A stretch of 64,000 bases of DNA from Siphonodentalium dalli. Lineage: Eukaryota; Mollusca; Scaphopoda; Gadilida; Siphonodentaliidae. The position numbers and the translations under genes were made by a program. The first letter of the stretch is position 1. Each line of letters opens with the position of its first letter. Under the pieces are notes generated by a model. That model ran no database searches. It was not told where the DNA came from and saw only the letters and a program-made list of their open reading frames with translations. The stretch covers positions 98,725,319 through 98,789,318 of the forward strand of contig CP136066.1 of assembly GCA_032622095.1 (NCBI GenBank). The letters are read 5' to 3'. This document shows, piece by piece, positions 34,628 to 46,814 of this stretch.

Positions 34628-35279
34628 TAGCAACGATGATACGTGCGAATCAGGGCAATATGAGGTGAGAAAACAATATTAAATGCCATTTTAGTCAATA
34701 TTCAAACTTGGCCTGAAAAATGCAGGAGCAAAACAGAATGTCATCCTCAATATATGTAGGAGTGCAATTTTCATTATCGCATGCAATGTGTTATATGAAT
34801 TTTTTAGGGATCTTGCGAATCACATAATGTTTGAAAATTTTGTCTGTTTGCAGTCATTTGACTGGCCGGTCTAATGTAAGGCCAAAATAAAATATATGCA
34901 TGTTCCTGGTAACCCACTCAGCCCAATCTCAAAACAGCTCCCAAAATTATTTTTTCATAATTCAGCCTTTTTTCATTGCTGAAATAATTTTTTATAGTTA
35001 TTATAAATTTAAACCCTCAAGTTCTATATCTTATGCATTTCATTTAAGTGGATACATTATTAAATTTCTGAATTCATGGGGTTCATTATTCCAGTTAGTA
35101 GTTAATTGCAAAATTAAATTAAAAACAAATATAAAATGAAAATCCAGCCAACCACCCAAATTTATTTTTGGACCCGCTACCAAAAAATATGTAATCATTT
35201 TCTGACCATTTTCAGCATTTTGAGAGGGGGTACCGGTACTGTATAACCTTCTGGTCATTGGTAAGTAGCATATAAAAGA

Positions 35280-36390
35280 TGCATAATACAATTAAGTGCC
35301 CCTCAATTACTATTTATTTGGATTCAGGGTTAAACAAAATTCAATCGAGTCGAGAAACCCACCTCAGAGTTACTAGATATCAATTTTTGACATCTAATAT
35401 TTTTCACCATTGGGATTTGGGAATTATTAGTGGCCCAGTAAACAGTCAAAGAACCGATGGTCTCTGACGAAATTGCGGATGAAGATGGATAACACTAAAA
35501 TCAAGAGGCTTTCTGTTGGGAAAAAGTCAAATTTTGTACTATAGTTGACAGTGGTTAACATTATTATTGGGCAATTAATCAATTCTGATAACTGAAGCGG
35601 TATTTCTAAAAATGTTGTTGTTGTTGGAATCTGATTATATGGGGACATCAAATTGGATTGAGTACCTTTAACCTTCTGCTGCACCATGGTCATTGGTAAG
35701 TAGCACTTTAATGCTTGATTACAAGATAGCGGAATGGTGGAAGTATTTGTTTGTTTGTACTTTGACTGGATTGTCACATCACAAGTTGAATTATCTCCCT
35801 TTTCATTTTTGGCCCCATAGATAACCATGACAGTGAATGTCAGTCTATAAGCAGCAAAAAAGTGCATGTCTTAACACATTATAGGCATACAGTAAGTGTC
35901 TAGCACTCTTCAATGATACCAAGCATGAATATTATAATATAAATGCCACAAAAATGCATATATCGAAAATATTAGTGTAAATATAAACAAAAATATAAAT
36001 AATAAATATTCTAGCAATTTGCAATGAGATTCTTCCAACTATAACTTTAATGATCCATAATCTGAATTAACTCTCCCAAAATGACTATTTCTTTGGCTTC
36101 AGGGTAAAAAATATGCCGGATTGTCAAATATCTAACACCCGAAGCCACTTGACTTTAGAGTTATACATCTTCATCCGCAATTTGGTCCGAGACCGTCGGC
36201 TTGGCAAATATTTGCCAGGCTGCCAAAAATTACATATCTCGGGAAATAACAAATTTCAAAAGTCAATATCTGATCACTCTGAGCTTTGATGGGTGGGTTT
36301 CTCGACTCGAATCAAATATTTTTTACCCCCGATGCCAAAAGAAATAATAATTTGGCAGCGTTAATTCAGATTATGCATCTTTTATTAAAA
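35280..36390. mobile_element. Two family C elements back to back
   Basis: 35280-35675 ends with GGATTGAGTACCTTTAA. 36040-36385 carries the ATCTTCATCCGCAATTTGGTCC and GATTATGCATCTTTTA landmarks in the other orientation. Both are noncoding. Confidence 0.6.
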
Positions 36391-37074
36391 AGACGTTTAC
36401 AAAATGTTGCAAAACAGATTTTATTTATGACCATTTATTTCCTGTTCATTTGCTGCACTATTTGGTTGTGTAAATGAATTGTGCAATCTATTATACAGTG
36501 TATAATAATGTGTGTAAGGCATCTTAGAATCAGTTACATGAATTGGTTACACTAAGTGCATCATACAAATATCAGTTATCACTCAATTAATTTTAAAGGG
36601 ACTCAAAGTCCTTCACAATGGGCACATTTGAAAATAGGTATGCAAAATTCCTATGCCTATTATGCCAAACATGGGCTTGGATTGAAAATGCATTTATTGT
36701 AACTGGCTATCATAAAGTCGCTGAATTACAATATAAAACACAGAAAGATAACAAATAGGCAGAAAACTTGTAATTCCGCCCAAAATAGGCTGACTTGGCT
36801 GGTTTTCGAACTTGATCAAGACATTGTTGAGCAAGTCTAATATACCAAATATCAACAAAATCAGTTCATCAGCTGTGTTGCGTCCGTAACATTATATCCG
36901 TTAAAGCACATAACAGAGAGAGATTCTGTCTTCAATGCAATGCTTTATATGGAAATAAGAGTGTGTGTCATGAGATAATTTAATAGATAGCGGCTCTCTG
37001 TGAAGCGAAGGAAATTCAACTTGTATTTATGTCAATAAAGATTTGGTTGTTGGGATTTGGCAGGTTTAAAATTA

Positions 37075-37552
37075 TCGTATAATTCATCAATAACCAATAT
37101 ATTGATTTCAATATTGCATTTATTCCAATATCAAACTTATCATCTATAATCGGAAGCTCTGCGTTCTAACCCAACAGAGGAGTATAAACGACAGTCTCTT
37201 TGAAAATAATGGATGCACGTCTCTAAATCTCTCTTTTAAAATTAGTTTCTGTATTGATGGGATTCCCTCCATTTCTGGAGAGTGGCGCAGACTACTCCAT
37301 TGGTTTATGTCATAACAGATCATTTCACAGATCAGAAGTCAATGACGTGTTGACAATTTTCCCACGTATTGTCAAACTCAACTATTGTTGGAAAACTTAA
37401 TACAGGCGATATACCCATAATTCATTATAATCATCGCAATATAGGAGACATCATCTTCGAGTATAGTCATGACTGATTATTCTTTGGCATCTTGTTGTAT
37501 TATATAACTATTTCTAAATACTATGATTTTCACAAACATTTACTATGCCAGG
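37075..37552 (+). repeat. Duplicated block A, first copy
   Basis: Nearly identical to 39209-39687. Both start TCGTATAATTCATCAATAAC and end TTTACTATGCCAGG; one single-base indel was noticed. It lies just downstream of the methyltransferase stop codon (in gene direction) and is one end of a tandem duplication. Confidence 0.9.
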
Positions 37553-38349
37553 AATGCACTCCATATTTGGTAATGGTTTATTACATCATGTCAGGAATGC
37601 TGCGTCGTCGTAGAAATGAAATATAATGGACAAATCTAGAGACATACATCGGTTAGGATTTTCGTCGGCTTTCCAAAGAGACTGTATAAATGGTTCAAAG
37701 GATCCAATTCAGCATGCCAACGCAACAGACCAATGCAACACACTCGTCTGAACTCTACTTAGAGGATATTGGGTGATTCGAGCATGAAAACAGTTTGTGA
37801 ATGAGCCGGCTTGCCGACAAGTCCACAAACTTGCTCAAATCCATGATTATCCAACAAAACATGGTACGTTTATGTCCATTGTAATTCAATCCACCAAACA
37901 ATTTAAAAGAAATTCACGAAAAACACATTTTATCGACATTGCATGCTTTTTAAGTGAGATATCCTTTTTGCGGTGATCAAATCTCTGGGTACGTTCCATG
38001 GGGTCACTCGTAACAGCGCCAGAACAACTGCCTGTTAAGAGTAGCTATAAAAAATTACATTATGGTTGACTCGTTTATGCGACTCTCGTCAGCGCAGTGA
38101 CATATTTTATGCGTGTTGTCAACACAGTGCTCCATCAAAATTTGTGCACGCTTCTGCAACCGATGCTGGTGAATCGAAAAATAAAGTTAGCAGCTCTCGG
38201 CCAATCAGAATGCCTGTTTCAGCGACAAATATTCAACTTGAATTACAATTAAGTTCTCCAATCGTAACATCACAATTTATAGATAGGATTTTCTGAAGTC
38301 TAATTTGAGCATCTTGACAACGATTGATATATGCTGATTCAAATCTTCC

Positions 38350-38541
38350 TCAGTCAGCTCTTCTGCGCCATACTGTAGCATGAGCGACGGTCCATTGGTT
38401 CTTCCTGGCAGTTTCTCGAATGAAGAATGGCATGTTGGATTCTTCAACCAAGTCAAAATGCGTTCCCAGTTCTTTGAGCATTGTTTCAAATCCGAGCACA
38501 ATCCCACCATCTTTATCAAGGAAGCCTCCCAACCAGTTCTT
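38350..38541 (-). CDS. Methyltransferase exon 4, terminal
   Basis: 63 codons and TGA after acceptor AACTTTCACAG. It encodes KNWLGGFLDKDGG, FDLVEESNMPFFIRETARK and NQWTVAHATVWRR, the conserved C-terminal end of the OvoA methyltransferase domain. It lies in the first copy of the tandem-duplicated segment; the second copy lacks it. Confidence 0.92.
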   Translation of the reverse strand, partial: KNWLGGFLDKDGGIVLGFETMLKELGTHFDLVEESNMPFFIRETARKNQWTVAHATVWRRRAD

Positions 38542-41500
38542 CTGTGAAAGTTAAATATAGAGTATTTAGGCTATGCAAAATAAATTTCCCATGTCTCAAG
38601 CCCATGTGAATGGTCCCGAAACCCCAGGAATACAACCTTTTCGGGGAAAACAATATACAGTAATGCCCTAAGTAATCGACCTCTTAACTGAGAGCTTTCC
38701 GATGAAAAGCAACAAGCCATATTTCCGATTAAATCCTGAAAAGTTACCCATAATTCTGCTGTGGTTAAGAGGTCGATTACTTAGGGCATTTTTTGTTACT
38801 TGGTTTACATAATTTTTTGGATCATAGGAAGAGGACATGGGAGAAAAAACAGTCAGAACTTTTCATAATCACTTTAAAAGAAGTAGATCTAAACAGGATA
38901 TGTGGCTAGAGAGGCTTCATGTATGTAGATCGGTGAATATCTACCTTGATATTACCAACTGTACACTAGTGATCACCCCCCCCCCCCCCCCCCCCCCTAT
39001 CTCCAGTTCAACAAGTCCCCTCCCGACCGGGCTCCATACTCCCAAGTCTTAGGTTGGAATTTCACAACCGCCATCTCAAACTTGCTCAATTGTTGGAAAT
39101 TTCCAATCTCACAAGCGCCTTTTTATAAAATCATTTAGACATGTTTGAAGCCCAATTATCCATGGACCCAAATTACACACTGGCAGGGGTGCTAGCTATT
39201 GCATTTGTTCGTATAATTCATCAATAACCAATATATTGATTTCAATATTGCATATTATTCCAATATCAAACTTATCATCTATAATCGGAAGCTCTGCGTT
39301 CTAACCCAACAGAGGAGTATAAACGACAGTCTCTTTGAAAATAATGGATGCACGTCTCTAAATCTCTCTTTTAAAATTAGTTTCTGTATTGATGGGATTC
39401 CCTCCATTTCTGGAGAGTGGCGCAGACTACTCCATTGGTTTATGTCATAACAGATCATTTCACAGATCAGAAGTCAATGACGTGTTGACAATTTTCCCAC
39501 GTATTGTCAAACTCAACTATTGTTGGAAAACTTAATACAGGCGATATACCCATAATTCATTATAATCATCGCAATATAGGAGACATCATCTTCGAGTATA
39601 GTCATGACTGATTATTCTTTGGCATCTTGTTGTATTATATAACTATTTCTAAATACTATGATTTTCACAAACATTTACTATGCCAGGCATTTTTTGTTAC
39701 TTGGTTTACATAATTTTTTGGATCATAGGAAGAGGACATGGGAGAAAAAATTAAAATAAAATCTGTATAATTTTTAAAATTTAAATTGTCAAAAACTGGG
39801 GTCCAGAGAAATAAAATATTTGCTGTTTAATAATCTCATCTAAAACAAGCCACCAGATGACTTATGGCTATGCTTTGCCCGTATCCACTTGCATGGGAAA
39901 ATATTATCTAAAACAAGCCACCAGATCGCCTATGGCTATGCTTTGCCGTATCCATTGCACGGGCAAATATTATCTAAAACAAGCCACCAGATCGCCGATG
40001 GCTATGCTTTGCCCGTATCCACTTGCACTGGCAATTATTTTTATGATTAATTGATGTGTCTTTAAAACAAGATAAACAAGACAGTCAATGACTGTGGGGT
40101 CGCTCACCACTGGTGAGTCACCAGACTGCAAAGACTGATAAGACTGGGACTCTGGAGACCACAACAGTCAGAACTTTTCATAATCACTTTAAAAGAAGTA
40201 GATCTAAACAGGATATGTGGCTAGAGAGGCTTCATGTATGTAGATCGGTGAATATCTACCTTGATATTACCAACTGTACACTAGTGATCACCCCCCCCCC
40301 CCCCTATCTCTAGTTCAACAAGTCCCCTCCCGACCGGGGTCCATACTCCCAAGTCTTAGGTTGGAATTTCACAACCGCCATCTCAAACTTTCTCAATTGT
40401 TGGAAATTTCCAATCTCACAAGCGCCTTTTTATAAAATCATTTAGACATGTTTGAAGCCCAATTATCCATGGACCCAAATGACACACTGGCAGGGGTGCT
40501 AGCTATTGCATTTGTTCACACCTGTCCGCCTGATAACATCTCAATTGATGACTGTGTATTTATATTAACTCTCTCTCTCTCTCTGTCTGTCTGTAGCTAA
40601 TACAATTGACTGAATCTGCTGGTGGGAGAGATCCTGTGAGTTAGGAGATGAGATGGGGTGGGATGCTGTTGGTTGAGAGCAGGGTGGTGGTCAGGGTCAT
40701 GTGGGGGGGGGGGGGGGGGTGATGGAAAGGGAAAGTTTCTGTGATTTCATTAAAGATTTTCATAACTCTGCGGATGTTACAACGGTGTTCGTTTTTATAA
40801 TTTAAAAAAATGTTTTTAAAAAAAACTAATATTTTTTTTTTGTATGTTAAATTGATCAAGGAGTTCGATCTGAATTATTTTTTTATTTTTTTTTTATTTT
40901 TTTTTGGAGTTATGTCCCTGGCTCCATCCCTATTTGACCAGTGACCCCATACAAATCTGAACCCCAGTCATTCAAGAACCCTCCATACCAAATATAAGCT
41001 GAATCGGCCCAATGGTTCTAGACAAGAAGTCGTTCTAATAAATACTATGGAGGGAAAGAGTTATGGCCCTGGCTTTGCAACTATTTGACCCAGTGACCTC
41101 ATTTGAACAAATCTGAATGAGAGTCACCTAGGGAACATCCACACCAAATATGAACCCATTCGGTCTGATGGTTTCAGAGGAGAAGATGTTTAAAGAATTG
41201 TTGACGGACGGACGGATGGGTGGATGGATGGACGGACGGACGGATGACGGACGAGGAGTGATGACTATAGCTCCACCGGAGACTTCGTCTCAGGTGAGCT
41301 AAAAACAGATAGATGAAAAGATATCACCAATACATGTATCAGTATCCGCCATGTTGGTGTTGACATTCAATACCATAAACATCGCCAGGAGGCTTCACTG
41401 TTCAATCGATGTTGATGTATATTTTACATAAACTTATGCTTTTTTCAAATTTTTTTTGTCCGGATTAAAATTCTCATTGGCAGAGAAAAAATCGGTATTA

Positions 41501-44500
41501 AATAATTGTGGTACATATTTATACGAACTTCTGCGGAACTGACATCAAACAAACCAGCTTCCCAGCTCAGATTTACAATTCATTATTGTAATTGGTGACT
41601 ATGTGTTAGAAGCATGACGAATGTGACATAATCTCAGTCAAATATGTGTCAGTGATAGTTGATAGGGTGATATTGAACAAAATAAACCACACAGATTCTA
41701 TCAATGAACTTACGGACATCTGTTAGGGGAGCTATGGCCACAGGCAACTGAAATTAGACCCTGAGTCAGCCGATGCAGAGGTTGAGTGCTTCGTCAGAAT
41801 GTGCCCCAGAAAAAAAAAGTGCACACGCATGATGTGGTGATCTGATTTCACTTGGTTTGAGCTCCTCAAGTGCATTGCCCACAATCAGAACTGGGGAGAG
41901 TTCCCTAGCACATGAGGAGAGGTCTTATGCTCATTTTATATATAGAAATTCCCAGTGTTTTAGGTTCACAACCTTAGTCATCATGACCAGCTATAACCGG
42001 CCATGAGGTTGTGACGATGACTTTAATTGTTGATTCACCTCTGTGAGAGAATTACCTGGGTTTTCCCCAGGTTTTCCTGGGTTTTCTGGACATTTTCCAA
42101 TAACTTTTTTGACATGTTTTGAGTGCTTGGGAATTCCCCATATCCGTCATGTTACTGTCTCTCAACATTATGGAAGGGATGCTGACATGTCTCATCTGAA
42201 ACGTTATTTTACAGGATTATAATTGAAATGCAGGATAGGTTTTGTTAAAAATAAGCCTGCAAACCTGTGCAAACCTAAATACATTTTCAGTTATAATTTG
42301 TCATTCACAGTTGCCATCTTGAACCTACCTTTGGAGTGAATGTCTCCAGGAATGTATAAGGTGACGTGATCACAACTACAGCTCCAGGGTTTGTTAACCC
42401 AGCCAAGCTGCGGAAGAATGCTAACGGTTGCTGTAGCCGACAGATGAGATTAGCGGCCAGGATGCAGTCAAACTTCCCCAGGTCAGGTGACAAGCAGCAG
42501 GCATCTCCTTGTACAAAAGTTGTTCTGTCTCTATCCTGCGGGAATTCAAATATAAAGACAGGATTAGAAAGATTTAAAGGGAGTCTCGAACATTAGCTAA
42601 TTGAATCTTGCAAGAAATAAGTAGGATACATACACAGAATGCCACGAATTTTTATTGATATGCATGAGTGTTAGCGCCTAAAGTTATATCCTTACACGTG
42701 CCATATCAATAAACCCATTAAAACACGTGTCTTTCTGTGTTTATTACACATCACCCGTCCTAGAATCCATGCATTAAAAATTACAGGCTTAATAGAAGGT
42801 TTATTTAGGCACATACAGGGCTTGTTTTTGTCATGAGTGACGATATTTATATTTTATATAGTTCAGTTTTCTGGTTGAGACGAACGTCATGGAAGTCAAT
42901 TTACGTTAACGAGATATGTATGGAGAGCTTTCCGATGAATGGCAACAAGCCATATTTCCGACTAAATCCTGAAAAGTTACTGATAATTCTGCTGTGGTTA
43001 AGGAGTCGATTATTTAGGGCATTACTGTATTTATTTTTCCCTGTTCTTCTTAGTGATGATGGTTCTGCAAACCCTTTTGATTTGTCACATTTACTAGATT
43101 AGATTAGATAGGATTAGATTTTATTTCGATACATGTTTACAATACAATGATACAGAAAATAGCATAACATTATGTGTATATAAATTGTGTGTATAACATA
43201 AGTCAAATCGGTTTCTATATATTATACTGTGATGTATAATATATATAATAATCTCATTTAAAGCTGTGATGTGTAATAGTAAGAGTGTAGAATATAGAAA
43301 ATCAGTTGGGTGCACTGTCATGTGACTGAATGTTATTGGGGATAACATAATAAACAGGCCGAGGCCCATTTATTTCCATTATGGTCCCCAGTGCCACCCA
43401 GTCACATGACAGGCCACACGACGACACGTTCAGAACAAAACGTGCATTGTTTACTCATTGCAGGTGCCTTATGTTCCTTAAAATAGTAAATAACGATAAA
43501 TGGTGTATTGTTTGCATCAACCGACATGCTGCCAGCTACTGCAGCACTGTTGGTCGAACCATTTCTATCCCAAGCTATAAAGTGCGAGGGGGGGGGAATC
43601 CCCCACAGCCATATGGCAGTGTGCAGTAGCTTGTCAAAGGTGATTAACACAATGATACCAAAAACAATATCAAGCAAAATTTGAAAGCATGACTTCTTCA
43701 CATCATAATGTTAGAAGTCAAGCAAGCTGCAAGCTGACCACTGGCTACAAATTATCGGTAATTCAATCAAATATAATTCACATATCAGTTGATATCGAGG
43801 ATTAGCGAAAATTTGTGTGTTACAAACATGTGTTACTATGGCTGAAGGGATCGCTCTCACACCAACAAAGGTGCTGAAGGGTACACAGAATTTGAAAATG
43901 TACATAGGATAAAATCTCGTTCGGAATGACGTTTTATTTGTTCACGTCTGCCACGATTTCTGATAGAATAGAATAATTGTTTAAGTTCCAATGAAAATCA
44001 AAATGAACGGGCCAGACTTTCAGTAACACAGTTGATATTACTCTGTCAGCACCGATGGCAAACACTCCAACCATCAAAATGGTCAATTGACTTCAATCTA
44101 AAAGAATCCTTCCCACGCAATTAAATCACATTATCATATCAGCTGTATAGCAATCACTGCTCATTGAATGTTATCTACTAGGTTATTGGTCCAGTATACA
44201 TGCAGGGAGATGGGATTATTGCTCATAGCTGCAAGTTATATGTAACATGTTACACGTGACACACAAATAATCTGAACTTAATAACTGTGCATGTGTAGTC
44301 ACAGTGGTCATGTGGATCAGGTGACAAACACATGTTACAATTTTCATTATGAATGACTGAACCTATCTAATATTGAGGTGGCGCTAAGGTGAACAAATTT
44401 TCCACTCTCACAGAAATGTCAGTTCGTTATATCTGGAAATTAGTAAGACGTGATGCCACATGTTTAGTAAATTGGACATCATTCTTAAAGATGGATAATC

Positions 44501-46814
44501 CGAATTAACACTCCCAAATTACTATCTCTTTGGCTTTGGGGGTAAACAATGTTTGACTCGAATCGAGGAACCCACCCATCAGAGCTCAGAGTGATCAGTT
44601 ATCAATTTTTGAAATTTGTTATTTCCTCGAGATATGTAATTTTTGGCGTCAAGCCGACGGTCTCGGACCAAATTGCAGATGAAGATGGATAACTCTAAAG
44701 TCAAGTTGCTTTGGGTGTTAGATATTTGACAATCCGGCCAAATTTTGTCGAACAAAATGTTGATAAATATCACGTTTTGGGCAATTTTATAGTATACATG
44801 TAGTTGACTGTGGTTAGCATTATTTTGGGGAAATTAATCAATTCTAATAAATGAAGCGGCATTTCAAAAAATGTTGTTGTTGGAATCTGATGATATGGGG
44901 ACCATCAAATCAGATTGAATACCTTTAATTATAGTTTAAAAGGGCGATAGTTCATACCGCAGAGTAGGGCAACATGTTTTTGATTAGAAAATTTATTTCT
45001 AAAACCTAAATTAAATAAAACCTAGCTGAATCGTTATGAAAATGACAAAACATTTTTGTATACTAAATACTCATTGACAAGTAGTTCCCATAGGAAATGT
45101 TCAGATAATAAATTGAACAGGTCATTTTGTTGAACTTATTATCTGAAGAATTCCCTCCAATTAATTAGCCCTTTCTATACTAAATACTCACTGATAAGTA
45201 GTTATCCCTTTGGAAATGTTCAGATAATAAGTTCAACAAATGACCATATTAAAGTTGTTTGTTGAACTTATTATCTGAGCATTTCTCTCCAATAAATAGG
45301 ACTCCTTCTGAACTTTTATTATCTGTTACCTGCTCATTTTCCTGAAAACCCCACCAGATGAATAATAAACCATTCCAAAGAATACTTGTATAACTGAGTG
45401 GGAGAAACCATTTAGTATTGAAATGGTTAAGACAACTCACAATAGTTCTGTCAATGTCAGCAATCAATTCTGTTGCAAGATGTCCCTCGTCTGTGATGGC
45501 ATACTTCCTCTGACCTTTGGCTTGGAGGTCATTACATACATCAATGAACCCCTGACTGTAATCCAGTCCTATCACCTCATCAAATCCTCTCGTCAACTCA
45601 AAGCTTGACCTTCCGACAGCACATCCAATGTCTAAGGCTCTTGTTCTAGTGCTGGTCTACAAAGAGTGAATGGATCCAAATGACATTTTAGACTACCTGG
45701 TGAACAAAGTAAAAAGAAATGTTTTATAATGGTAAGTCACCAGTATCTTTGGTGTAAACAGTAATTAAAGGTACACAATCCGATTCAATGGTCCCCATAT
45801 CATCAGATTCCTCTGTAATGCGTGAAAAGTGCATTTGAACAATAAACTATTTTTTATCAAAAAATCTGTGCAAACAAACGATAGTGAATGATCAGGGCAG
45901 CATGCGGATTTCAGGGCAACTGGACATACATGTATCTTCTAAAAACCTGTTGTATGTGGATATCCTTTCCCCAAACCAGTGCTATCACCATGCCAAAGGA
46001 CAACGAAATCCAATAATAAAGACATCCACAGCATAATGTTTGTTATGGACGCGTTTTACACGAAGTCCAGCAACTGGGCCATAACTCTGGAAAAAAGTGC
46101 GGACAGAACATGCACTAAGTGGAGATCCTTTCCACAATGCTGGTCTACCATGCAGCATACCAAAGGACATCCAAATTGAACTATCTATAGGCCTACTTGA
46201 TTACGATAAGATTATGTACATTTAGCGCTTCAATGGTTTGCATATACATGCAGGGAATGTTCCGGCGCCTATAATATAGAGATGCCCGTGATTCAAGTCG
46301 GCATCTGTGATGACTTAAGGGGCAACGCTGTGGCGAAAATAGTGGGTTGGGTCACACTGTATCATAGATTCAAACTTTGGTTTTGAACATTATGCTATTT
46401 GCGGTATTTGAAACACAGACTATAAAGTCTTAGAAATTAGAGAACGTCAAATGAAGTGTAGGTATGATAATAATAATGTATATGCAATAATAATATTATT
46501 AATCAATTTATTTTAATGTTCATAATCTTCTTGAATTTTAACTTTTAAAAAATCACCTTTTTACTCAAATAATTCATACAAAGATCTGCACATCGTTTTG
46601 GAAAATGAAGGGAATCTCTTGGTCCGAAAGACCATTTGCAGATCTCTGACGACGACGCATAATGAAACGCAAGATACTCGCTGATCATCTTGTCAGTTTC
46701 ATAAACATTTTCTGTCGCCTTTTTTCGACGTTCTTTGACTAAACAATATGCGCAGTATCCCGCGATTCCTGAAGTTACGGCTAATGCCGAGATCCCCAGA
46801 GTTTTGTGGTCCAT
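38350..46814 (-). CDS. OvoA C-terminal-type methyltransferase, membrane-anchored, complete; gene span, 4 exons
   Basis: Exons 46814-46557, 45656-45441, 42535-42329 and 38541-38350, all joined at phase 0, give 290 residues. It matches the C-terminal domain of OvoA (4-mercaptohistidine N1-methyltransferase), which methylates the imidazole of 5-thiohistidine with SAM in ovothiol synthesis. Landmarks: YETDKMISEYLAFHY; SAM motif I ALDIGCAVGRSSFEL; acidic loop GLDYSQGFID; FVQGDACCL; FDCILAANLICRL; VVVITSPYTFLETFTPK; and RETARKNQWTVAHATVWRR. The sulfoxide synthase and DinB-like domains of full OvoA are absent. In their place residues 7-26 form a hydrophobic span (GISALAVTSGIAGYCAYCLV) followed by KERRKK, so the enzyme is probably membrane-anchored with its catalytic part on the basic side. 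The start ATG is in good context (AAAATGG) and comes soon after upstream stops. The real substrate is unknown. Confidence 0.9.
38658..38790. mobile_element. MITE family B, internally deleted copy
   Basis: It starts CAGTAATGCCCTAAGTAATC after TA. It jumps from CTCTTAACT directly to GAGAGCTTTCCGATGAA, so part of the left arm is lost, and finishes AGGGCATT without the final ACTG. The truncated right end coincides with a breakpoint of the nearby duplication. Confidence 0.7.
38848..39210 (+). repeat. Duplicated block C, first copy
   Basis: Matches 40163-40517: both run from CAGTCAGAACTTTTCATAAT, through a C-homopolymer of different length, to GCTAGCTATTGCATTTGTTC. After the first copy the sequence passes directly into block A' at 39209. 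Confidence 0.88.
39209..39750 (+). repeat. Duplicated blocks A' and B' fused, exon 4 lost between them
   Basis: 39209-39687 copies block A (37075-37552). It is joined at once to a copy of block B (38785-38849) at 39686-39750. The 1.23 kb that separates A and B in the first copy, including methyltransferase exon 4, is missing. The junction shares two to three bases (GG/AGG) with both parents. Confidence 0.88.
39843..40035 (+). repeat. Minisatellite, three units of about 60 bp
   Basis: Units of CTAAAACAAGCCACCAGATC followed by TATGGCTATGCTTTGCC and CGTATCCA. It lies in the 410 bp that separate block B' from block C' and are absent from the first copy. Confidence 0.85.
40163..40517 (+). repeat. 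Duplicated block C', second copy
   Basis: Copy of 38848-39210, with a shorter C-run. It continues into single-copy sequence (ACACCTGTCCGCC), so this copy retains the original right flank of the duplicated segment. Confidence 0.88.
42329..42535 (-). CDS. Methyltransferase exon 3
   Basis: 207 bp, 69 codons, acceptor GAATTCCCGCAG, donor CCAAAG|GTAGGT. It encodes DRDRTTFVQGDACCLSPDLG, FDCILAANLICRLQQPLAFF and AVVVITSPYTFLETFTPK. This is the centre of the SAM-dependent fold: the acidic residue after motif II and the FD.ILAANL strand typical of OvoA. Confidence 0.93.
42923..43027 (+). mobile_element. Right arm of MITE family B
   Basis: Only one half of the foldback: GAGAGCTTTCCGATGAATGG through AAATCCTGAAAAGTTAC to GGGCATTACTG|TA. 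It lies in methyltransferase intron 2 and is too short to form the hairpin. Confidence 0.7.
43030..44470. other. Methyltransferase intron 2 segment, nothing recognised
   Basis: A short G-run (43589-43597) and AT-rich sequence. Open frames at 43121-43369 and 43381-43905 on both strands overlap each other and show no domain. Noncoding on present evidence. Confidence 0.4.
44480..44935. mobile_element. Family C element
   Basis: It starts TTAAAGATGGATAATCCGAA and ends GATTGAATACCTTTAATT. It carries the CGAGGAACCCACCCATCAGA and GATGGATAACTCTAAAGTCA landmarks. Located in methyltransferase intron 2. Confidence 0.65.
45094..45292. repeat. Two small palindromes near methyltransferase exon 2
   Basis: AAATGTTCAGATAATAA followed by its complement TTATTATCTGA... 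occurs at 45094-45155 and 45214-45292, with loops of 10-25 bp. Same family as 15928-16010. Confidence 0.65.
45441..45656 (-). CDS. Methyltransferase exon 2, SAM-binding motif I
   Basis: 216 bp, 72 codons, acceptor CACTCTTTGTAG, donor ACTATT|GTGAGT. It encodes TSTRTRALDIGCAVGRSSFE, then FDEVIGLDYSQGFIDVCNDL and KYAITDEGHLATELIADID. The glycine-rich loop DIGCAVGRSSFEL is the form found in OvoA methyltransferases, and the Asp of GLDYS is the usual ribose-binding acid. Confidence 0.94.
46557..46814 (-). CDS. Methyltransferase exon 1, membrane anchor and N-terminal cap
   Basis: 258 bp, 86 codons from ATG in context AAAATGG to donor AAAAAG|GTGATT. Residues 7-26 are hydrophobic, residues 27-32 are KERRKK, and YETDKMISEYLAFHYAS through FGPRDSLHFPKRCADL form the conserved N-terminal cap of the OvoA methyltransferase domain. 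The open frame continues upstream only through non-ATG codons, so this ATG is chosen. Confidence 0.88.

Larger units (their letters stand above)
38542..42328 (-). other. Methyltransferase intron 3, rearranged
   Basis: 3.8 kb. From the low-coordinate side it holds a MITE family B copy (38658-38790), duplicated blocks B, C, A', B' and C', a three-unit minisatellite (39843-40035), C- and G-homopolymers (38978, 40291, 40705), and a GGACGGATGG-ended repeat (40900-41300). The stretch 41630-41820 is similar to 59590-59770. No exon seen besides those called. Confidence 0.75.
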
